From: JAGXIT01 sp964459795
GTDB lineage: Bacteria; Patescibacteriota; Saccharimonadia; Saccharimonadales; UBA4665
Assembly: GCA_964459795.1 (NCBI GenBank)
Contig: CAYWOA010000038.1
Coordinates: 1 to 8,181 of the forward strand
DNA: 8,181 nucleotides
Direction: 5' to 3'
The notes under the pieces were generated by a model. That model saw only the letters and a list, made by a program, of their open reading frames with translations. It searched no databases and was not told the DNA's origin. A program made the translations under genes and the position numbers. Shown piece by piece: positions 4,326 to 8,181 of the stretch. Every line of letters starts with the position of its first letter. Positions within the stretch are counted from its first letter, which is position 1.

Positions 4326-6086
4326 CTAACGCCATCGGGACCAGTGGTGCAATAGGGTTGAGACTCCGTTTATCCGCTTCCTAAAGGCTACTGCTCGTGG
4401 GTGTTTTGGATCGACGAGCACGTGCCCATCAAGAAATAATCCACGGTCATGGATATCTTGCATAGCCCGCCCCTCTAGCGGCGACAGAGCTACGAAACTT
4501 GCCTCATCATTCATTGAACCGTCCGGCCCGAGCTGTTTCATTAATTTGTACAGTATGTGCGCCTTGTACAGTATGTGCGCCGCCAGACCGATGCGTCCTC
4601 CTGTTCTGCCTTCTTCGGTGAGAAATTGCACCTCTGTCCGCAAGGCATTGTAGCCCACCATAAATTTTGCGACTGAATACGCCGTTTTGCGTTCTGGAAT
4701 GTCAATCTCATTTACAGTCAGCTTTTGATTACCTTGGTCATCTCGGTTCGTACCCTCGAGCGCGAGCGCACCAACGACTTTTAGCTTGAACTCCGTGCTG
4801 CCGCTGATATGATACGATTGTTCGCGGCTTGGTGTCCGTATGAGCGGGACTTCCTGGTCGTCATAGATATCGACCGCGGCACGTGCATACAGTGAAGCTA
4901 GCTCATTTTCGTCCGGTACAACGATGGTGATACCGAGCACATCAGCTGGCAAGAGCGCATCCACAAGACCTTGCTGCTGTTCCTCTGCCGCTTTCCCCAT
5001 CAGGTCTTTGTGATCGCCCAGAAGTTTCATCGCCAGAGAACCGACCGATTTGATGCGCCAGATAGCACGAGCCTCTCTACCTGAGGAGTGCTGCTGCTTG
5101 TCGGCGTGAATCTCAAGTTCTGCCGTGCCGAGCGTAATGTTATGTCCCGTTGTATCTCGAAACGCATGGTCCACGAGGACTGAGCCGACGGCCAATTTGC
5201 TAAGTATGCCCTCTACGGACAGAAGTACCTCCTCACGGTTACCAAGCGAACCAATAATGTCGCGCGCCTTATCCACGAAAGCGCCATGGCCCGATTTCTC
5301 CAGGCGAATAATGGCGGCCTGGCTACGCAGCGCGGAAGCAAGCCCGTCCTGACCGATAATTTCACAGATAGGCGCGTAGAATGATTCGGCGTCGTGGACG
5401 TCTCGCAGCACCGATCGTTCGTTGTCGGGAGGATAGAACAAGTCGTCAAGCTTCTCGGCCGCCTTGATAAGCACTGCTTCGAGATTTGCTCCCTGGTCAT
5501 GCTCGCCCGTACCGAGAAGCTCCGCCATCACGGCGGGACGCGTCAGAGCGCCGGGCTCTAGCCATTGCTCTCTTGTGACTTCTCCGATACTATGGTTGCT
5601 CAGAATTCTCAGTAGCTCAGGGCTCTTACCCATCTCATCGCTTCGGTTCCTCTCGGCGTACTCCTCAACAATATTTAGATCACTCAGTAAGCCAGATATA
5701 TACCCCCACCGCGTCAAGCCGCTCGCGTCAAGTTGTTCTTTTGCGTAACCTGAGCTCGAGTAATCCTGTATCAGACGCGCCGCGTTCTTCGTATGAAGAT
5801 CGGCGCTAGAGCGCGAACCCCTGACAGCTTGCGGCCACGCCGTCTGCGCTACATCATGAAGCAGCGTCGCAGCAAATACTTCGTCATTGAGGCGCCCATG
5901 CGAAAAATCACTTAGGTATGCGCATGTCCTCATGGGGTGGTTAAGGCTACGGCCGGTATTGGTAACGGTATTAGCGTAGGTTTGGAGTAACTGCACCTCA
6001 CCAGCGAAGTGATCAGCTATCAAAACCTCCTGTGGTGGCTTGTGTGCTTCCTCTGTTCGCAGCAAAACGGACGCGGACTCGATCAT
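4326..6086 (-). CDS. Divergent RelA/SpoT-like protein: HD domain plus nucleotidyltransferase-like domain
   Basis: The product is 586 residues and resembles RelA/SpoT homologues, which make and break (p)ppGpp, but lacks recognisable TGS and ACT domains. N-terminal HD part (about 20-235): H50 in HPMR, H77-D78 in ATLLHDVAQT, and IKAAEKLDDL at 207-216, aligned with IKLADRLHNM of Rel. The catalytic Glu-Asp pair after HDVV is replaced by Gln-Thr (81-82), and the last metal Asp is Glu211, so hydrolysis is doubtful. Synthetase-like part (about 335-515): R344-x-K-S-x-x-S-x-x-x-K354, D382-x-x-G385 in ADVLGITIVV, and E485-V-Q-F-L-T490 followed by AAHILYK, as in the EVQIRT...AAHxxYK motif. The proposed Asp and Glu metal ligands remain; the Arg after DxxGI is Thr. 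The tail (520-586) is unassigned. An exact 18-bp tandem duplication repeats AHILYK (503-514). Synthetase-only, inactive or new-nucleotide activity are all possible. Confidence 0.75.
   Translation of the reverse strand: MIESASVLLRTEEAHKPPQEVLIADHFAGEVQLLQTYANTVTNTGRSLNHPMRTCAYLSDFSHGRLNDEVFAATLLHDVAQTAWPQAVRGSRSSADLHTKNAARLIQDYSSSGYAKEQLDASGLTRWGYISGLLSDLNIVEEYAERNRSDEMGKSPELLRILSNHSIGEVTREQWLEPGALTRPAVMAELLGTGEHDQGANLEAVLIKAAEKLDDLFYPPDNERSVLRDVHDAESFYAPICEIIGQDGLASALRSQAAIIRLEKSGHGAFVDKARDIIGSLGNREEVLLSVEGILSKLAVGSVLVDHAFRDTTGHNITLGTAELEIHADKQQHSSGREARAIWRIKSVGSLAMKLLGDHKDLMGKAAEEQQQGLVDALLPADVLGITIVVPDENELASLYARAAVDIYDDQEVPLIRTPSREQSYHISGSTEFKLKVVGALALEGTNRDDQGNQKLTVNEIDIPERKTAYSVAKFMVGYNALRTEVQFLTEEGRTGGRIGLAAHILYKAHILYKLMKQLGPDGSMNDEASFVALSPLEGRAMQDIHDRGLFLDGHVLVDPKHPRAVAFRKRINGVSTLLHHWSRWR
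4546..4581. repeat. Exact 18-bp tandem duplication inside the RelA/SpoT-like gene
   Basis: The units 4546-4563 and 4564-4581 are identical (TTGTACAGTATGTGCGCC). The repeat is in frame and doubles the six residues AHILYK directly at the conserved AAHxxYK motif. Perfect identity at the DNA level points to recent replication slippage. Confidence 0.97.
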
Positions 6087-6094
6087 GTTTTTTT

Positions 6095-6123
6095 ATTATA
6101 GCATACTTCTTATGTTTTGTCTA
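6095..6123 (-). promoter_or_regulatory. Near-consensus promoter of the RelA/SpoT-like gene, probable leaderless mRNA
   Basis: The -35 is TAGACA (6123-6118, 5/6), the spacer 17 bp, and the -10 is TATAAT (6100-6095) with the extended TG, a full TGnTATAAT. Eight bases (AAAAAAAC) separate the -10 from the ATG at 6086, so transcription should begin at or within a base or two of the start codon and no Shine-Dalgarno fits. This is the closest promoter to consensus in the window. Confidence 0.8.
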
Positions 6124-6196
6124 CGATATTCTCCTGGCATTCTTCGTCAGAAATAAGCGACAGCAGCCAGTTACGTCTTGCTTTCGACGTCACGTC

Positions 6197-6224
6197 AGTA
6201 GTAAAGTAAGCGCTTTGCACTACT
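6197..6224 (-). repeat. Hairpin downstream of rpsJ
   Basis: AGTAGT pairs with ACTACT (6 bp) and, inside it, AAAG pairs with CTTT (4 bp) around TAAGCG, with a 2-nt bulge. It begins about 15 nt past the rpsJ stop. There is no U tract, so it may be an mRNA 3' end or processing structure rather than an intrinsic terminator. Confidence 0.4.
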
Positions 6225-6238
6225 ACGCAGCAGGCAAT

Positions 6239-6568
6239 CTACATTTTTATCTCAACATCACAACCAGCAGGCAAACTGAGGTTCATGAGACTGTCGATCG
6301 TCTTTGGCGTCGGCTCGAATACATCAATCAGGCGTTTGTGGATGCGCATCTCGAACTGCTCGCGGCCTTTTTTGTAGACATGCGGGCTTTTCACAACAGT
6401 GAAAGTGCTTTTGCGGGTCGGCAGTGGAATAGGACCGGCCAAACTCGCACCGGTGCGCAGCGCCGTATCGACGATCTGTTTCGCGGCCTGGTCGATGACT
6501 TTGTGGTCGTAGGCCTTGAGACGGATGCGAATCCGCTGTTTGCCTGCTTCTGGTTTTACGTCTGCCAT
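6239..6568 (-). CDS. rpsJ: 30S ribosomal protein S10
   Basis: S10 is a head protein of the 30S subunit and, as NusE, also part of antitermination complexes with NusB. The product is 109 residues against about 103 in E. coli, with a few extra residues at the N-terminus. Nearly the whole family signature is present: QRIRIRLKAYDHKVIDQAA at 11-29, then RTGASLAGPIPLPTRKSTFTV, SPHVYKKGREQFEMR, and IHKRLIDVFEPTPKTIDSLM. The ATG at 6568 has a strong AAAGGAGAA signal 7-8 nt upstream. In most bacteria rpsJ heads the S10 operon and is followed directly by rplC; here about 3.5 kb and three foreign genes intervene. It has its own promoter and a leader of about 170 nt. Confidence 0.98.
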   Translation of the reverse strand: MADVKPEAGKQRIRIRLKAYDHKVIDQAAKQIVDTALRTGASLAGPIPLPTRKSTFTVVKSPHVYKKGREQFEMRIHKRLIDVFEPTPKTIDSLMNLSLPAGCDVEIKM

Positions 6569-6606
6569 GTGGTGTTCTCCTTTCAGTCGAACAGGTAAGC
6601 AGCTGA

Positions 6607-6659
6607 AAGTTGAAGGTTCATAAAGTGGTACATGCTTGTAATTTATACCTTTTCAACTT
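6607..6659 (-). repeat. Long hairpin in the rpsJ leader
   Basis: AAGTTGAAGGT (6607-6617) pairs with ACCTTTTCAACTT (6647-6659) except for a 2-nt bulge, and ATAAA/TTTAT extends the stem inward. The arms themselves show a 7-base periodicity (TGAAAGT then TGAAGGT; AACTTGC then TACTTTT), resembling the heptamer spacer between rplC and rplD. It ends about 40 nt before the rpsJ ATG. No U tract follows. Confidence 0.5.
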
Positions 6660-6739
6660 GCTACTTTTAAGCGCCGTAACCTCTTCCGGGGTGATGAGTG
6701 ACCGGACGAGTTCTCGCCGCAATTGTTTTTACAAGGGTG

Positions 6740-6767
6740 ATTATACCAAACTTTGCCATATGCACAA
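6740..6767 (-). promoter_or_regulatory. Extended -10 promoter of rpsJ
   Basis: TATAAT (6745-6740) is preceded by the extended motif, giving TGGTATAAT. A weak TTGTGC (6767-6762) sits 16 bp upstream. The promoter begins right at the end of the small Cys-protein gene. The predicted start near 6733 leaves a leader of about 165 nt before rpsJ, which could be regulatory. Confidence 0.65.
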
Positions 6768-6768
6768 G

Positions 6769-7314
6769 CTACTGTGCCCCGTCGGGATGCCAACCGCCAT
6801 TTTCTAGTAGATAGGGAGCTAGAATACTGCCAGATTGCGCCACACTATCAAAATCGGGGTTGGGGCAAGTGCGCCGTAGACCCAGTGCAGTGTCAACTAC
6901 CCGACTTATTCCGTCAATCACAGCGCCGCGGCCATGAGTCCCGGGTTGCGCCCCCGGGCACGCGCCGTCTGGATCTTGGGCAATTTTAACCATCAAATCA
7001 TATGCGTTTAGAACGTCGTCCCGGAATCGATAGCCCAGCTCGGCACGCCGAGCAGGGAAAGAGTCGACGCCCCCTAGGCCGACACTACCGTTCGCTTGAG
7101 CATCATCTAGAGACTCCCAAGCCAGCTCAGTCCAATGTTGCACCGATTTCCCACTTTCTCTTAACACTCTTTCGGTGTGCTTCAAGACCGGACAGCGCCC
7201 ACAGCACGCCGGGATACTTTTTCCCGGCATAGAGCTTGCCGGAGAGACCGACGATTCGAACGCTTCTTGCGATTGGTAGCCATCTGAACTATTTTCAGGA
7301 TTCATTTCACTCAT
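6769..7314 (-). CDS. Hypothetical protein with scattered CP motifs
   Basis: The 181-residue product matches no family I know. The first 35 residues are Ser/Glu/Pro-rich and probably disordered. Cysteines lie at 37, 38 and 41 (CCGRC), 119 and 150, and the last three are each followed by Pro (CP); together they could bind a metal, but this is inference. The middle (about 43-112) looks helical, with HWTELAWESLDDAQ and LNAYDLMVKIAQD. There is no signal peptide or membrane segment. The ATG at 7314 overlaps the stop of a six-codon upstream frame as TAATG and has no clear Shine-Dalgarno. It lies alone between tuf and rpsJ, has its own promoter, and ends where the rpsJ promoter begins. Its open frame on the same strand as all neighbours and its fit between promoter boxes support it as real. 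Confidence 0.65.
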   Translation of the reverse strand: MSEMNPENSSDGYQSQEAFESSVSPASSMPGKSIPACCGRCPVLKHTERVLRESGKSVQHWTELAWESLDDAQANGSVGLGGVDSFPARRAELGYRFRDDVLNAYDLMVKIAQDPDGACPGAQPGTHGRGAVIDGISRVVDTALGLRRTCPNPDFDSVAQSGSILAPYLLENGGWHPDGAQ

Positions 7315-7331
7315 TATGATACATTCTTCAT
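7314..7331 (-). other. Six-codon upstream frame overlapping the hypothetical gene
   Basis: ATG at 7331 begins a frame of five residues (MKNVS) whose TAA overlaps the downstream ATG as TAATG. It would lie in a 5' UTR of about 35 nt. It could be a leader peptide for coupled initiation, but such short frames arise easily by chance. Confidence 0.2.
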
Positions 7332-7355
7332 GATTGATTACGCCCCACTTGGTAT

Positions 7356-7383
7356 ATTATAAAAGTATTTGCATATTTCGCAA
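7356..7383 (-). promoter_or_regulatory. Promoter of the hypothetical Cys protein
   Basis: TTGCGA (7383-7378, 4/6) and a perfect TATAAT (7361-7356) are separated by 16 bp. A second TATAAT at 7394-7389 lies upstream with no convincing -35. The predicted start is about 7349, some 35 nt before the ATG. Confidence 0.6.
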
Positions 7384-7462
7384 GGCTGATTATAACGATA
7401 TGTTGGGTAAAACTTAATTTGGAAAATTTGGAAGTATATAACGTTCACGGCCGCTTAAACGC

Positions 7463-7492
7463 CTAAAACCCCGGCTACAGCCGGGGTTTTAG
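7463..7492 (-). terminator. Intrinsic terminator of tuf
   Basis: CTAAAACCCCGGCT and AGCCGGGGTTTTAG are perfect inverted repeats separated by two bases; a CCCCGGC/GCCGGGG stem with a TACA-type loop is the likely core. The stem is flanked by A and T runs on both sides, so it could work in either direction. It starts 25 nt after the tuf stop. Confidence 0.92.
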
Positions 7493-7516
7493 AACAAATA
7501 CACCCAAGACTGAAGT

Positions 7517-8181
7517 TTACTTCACGACTTTGGTGACGACACCAGCACCGACAGTGCGGCCACCCTCGCGAATTGCGAAGCGTAGTCCCTGCTCCATGGC
7601 GATAGGCGCCAGCAGTTTGACCTTGAAGGTGACGGTGTCACCAGGCATGACCATTTCCTTATCAGCTGGAAGCTCAACTTCACCAGTTACATCGGTCGTA
7701 CGGAAGTAGAACTGCGGCTTGTAGCCCTTAAAGAACGGTGTGTGGCGGCCACCCTCTTCCTTGGTCAGGATGTAGACTTCGGAATCAAACTCGGTGTGTG
7801 GGGTGATAGTACCGGGCTTAGCCAGCACCTGGCCACGCTCGATATCGTCGCGCTCAATACCGCGCAGCAGCACGCCGGCGTTATCGCCAGCTTGGCCCTG
7901 GTCGAGAGACTTCTTGAACGCCTCGATACCGGTCACCACGCTCTTCTGCGTCGGTCGGATGCCGACGATTTCAACTTCGTCGTTGATCTTGACGATACCC
8001 TGTTCGATACGACCGGTTGCGACAGTACCACGGCCCTTGATCGAGAAAACGTCTTCGATAGGCATAATGAACGGCTTGTCGAGGTCACGCTGCGGCTCTG
8101 GTAGGTAGTCGTCCATAGCCTTGACGAGTTCCATGACAGCGTCTTCGTCGGCAGCAGAGCCTTCGAGAGCCTTGGTTGCAG
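7517..8181 (-). CDS. tuf: Elongation factor Tu, C-terminal part (5' end beyond window)
   Basis: EF-Tu carries aminoacyl-tRNA to the ribosome as a GTP complex. About 221 codons are present against a usual 394-400, so the GTP-binding domain lies mostly outside the window. Visible are the end of domain I (KALEGSAADEDAVMELVKAM), domain II with PFIMPIEDVFSIKGRGTVAT and GIEAFKKSLDQGQAGDNAGV, and domain III with EGGRHTPFFKGYKPQFYFRT, MVMPGD and the C-terminal REGGRTVGAGVVTKV. Nothing is odd in sequence or length. It ends with TAA and a strong terminator. Tuf directly before the S10 operon is the standard str-S10 arrangement; here a hypothetical gene follows it before rpsJ. Confidence 0.98.
   Translation of the reverse strand, partial: ATKALEGSAADEDAVMELVKAMDDYLPEPQRDLDKPFIMPIEDVFSIKGRGTVATGRIEQGIVKINDEVEIVGIRPTQKSVVTGIEAFKKSLDQGQAGDNAGVLLRGIERDDIERGQVLAKPGTITPHTEFDSEVYILTKEEGGRHTPFFKGYKPQFYFRTTDVTGEVELPADKEMVMPGDTVTFKVKLLAPIAMEQGLRFAIREGGRTVGAGVVTKVVK

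Noticed and set aside
5125..5748. Plus- and minus-strand alternative frames within the RelA/SpoT-like gene
   Set aside because: They overlap conserved HD and linker codons and lack start signals or motifs.
2741..6238. The inserted block as a mobile element
   Set aside because: No transposase, integrase, terminal inverted repeats or target-site duplication were found at its edges.
6032..6598. 188-residue plus-strand frame opposite rpsJ
   Set aside because: It covers S10 on the opposite strand and the HD gene promoter; no supporting signals.
7742..8108. Plus-strand frames opposite tuf
   Set aside because: They are shadows of a highly conserved EF-Tu coding sequence.

Overview
The window reads as a ribosomal-protein locus from a small-genome bacterium, with every supported gene on the minus strand, so transcription runs from the right end to the left. 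Gene content and style point to Patescibacteria (CPR), most likely Candidatus Saccharibacteria (TM7): a compact str/S10 junction, an L23 with a long Lys/Glu/Ala tail, strong extended -10 promoters giving apparently leaderless mRNAs, and heptamer-repeat spacers. The phylum call is an inference from style; no 16S gene is present to settle it.

In transcription order: the C-terminal part of tuf (EF-Tu, 8181-7517) ends at a strong intrinsic terminator (7492-7463). A small Cys-containing protein of unknown function follows (7314-6769) with its own promoter. rpsJ (S10) has a promoter and a leader of about 170 nt with a hairpin. A three-gene block then separates rpsJ from rplC: a divergent RelA/SpoT-like HD plus nucleotidyltransferase protein (6086-4326), a small three-helix membrane protein (4270-3983) and a membrane-anchored class A beta-lactamase-fold serine hydrolase (3964-3104). 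After a 363-nt non-coding stretch holding a good promoter and a folded leader, the S10 operon resumes with rplC, rplD, rplW and rplB (L3, L4, L23, L2). rplB runs off the left end.

The usual tuf-rpsJ-rplC order is therefore kept but interrupted twice, and each new unit has its own promoter. rplC has become the first gene of the main ribosomal transcript and carries the structured leader that in E. coli lies before rpsJ.

Within rplC-rplD-rplW-rplB the junctions are unusual. rplC, rplD and rplW all end in TAATG behind a Shine-Dalgarno-like sequence. The two spacers that separate genes (rplC-rplD and rplW-rplB) are each filled by one open small frame, of 45 and 37 codons, that starts on the TAATG and ends at or 2 nt before the next start codon. 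One spacer is built from degenerate heptamer repeats; the other folds into two strong hairpins. These could be real small proteins, translated couplers, or chance frames.

No CRISPR array, tRNA, rRNA, transposase or integrase is visible, and no plus-strand gene is supported.
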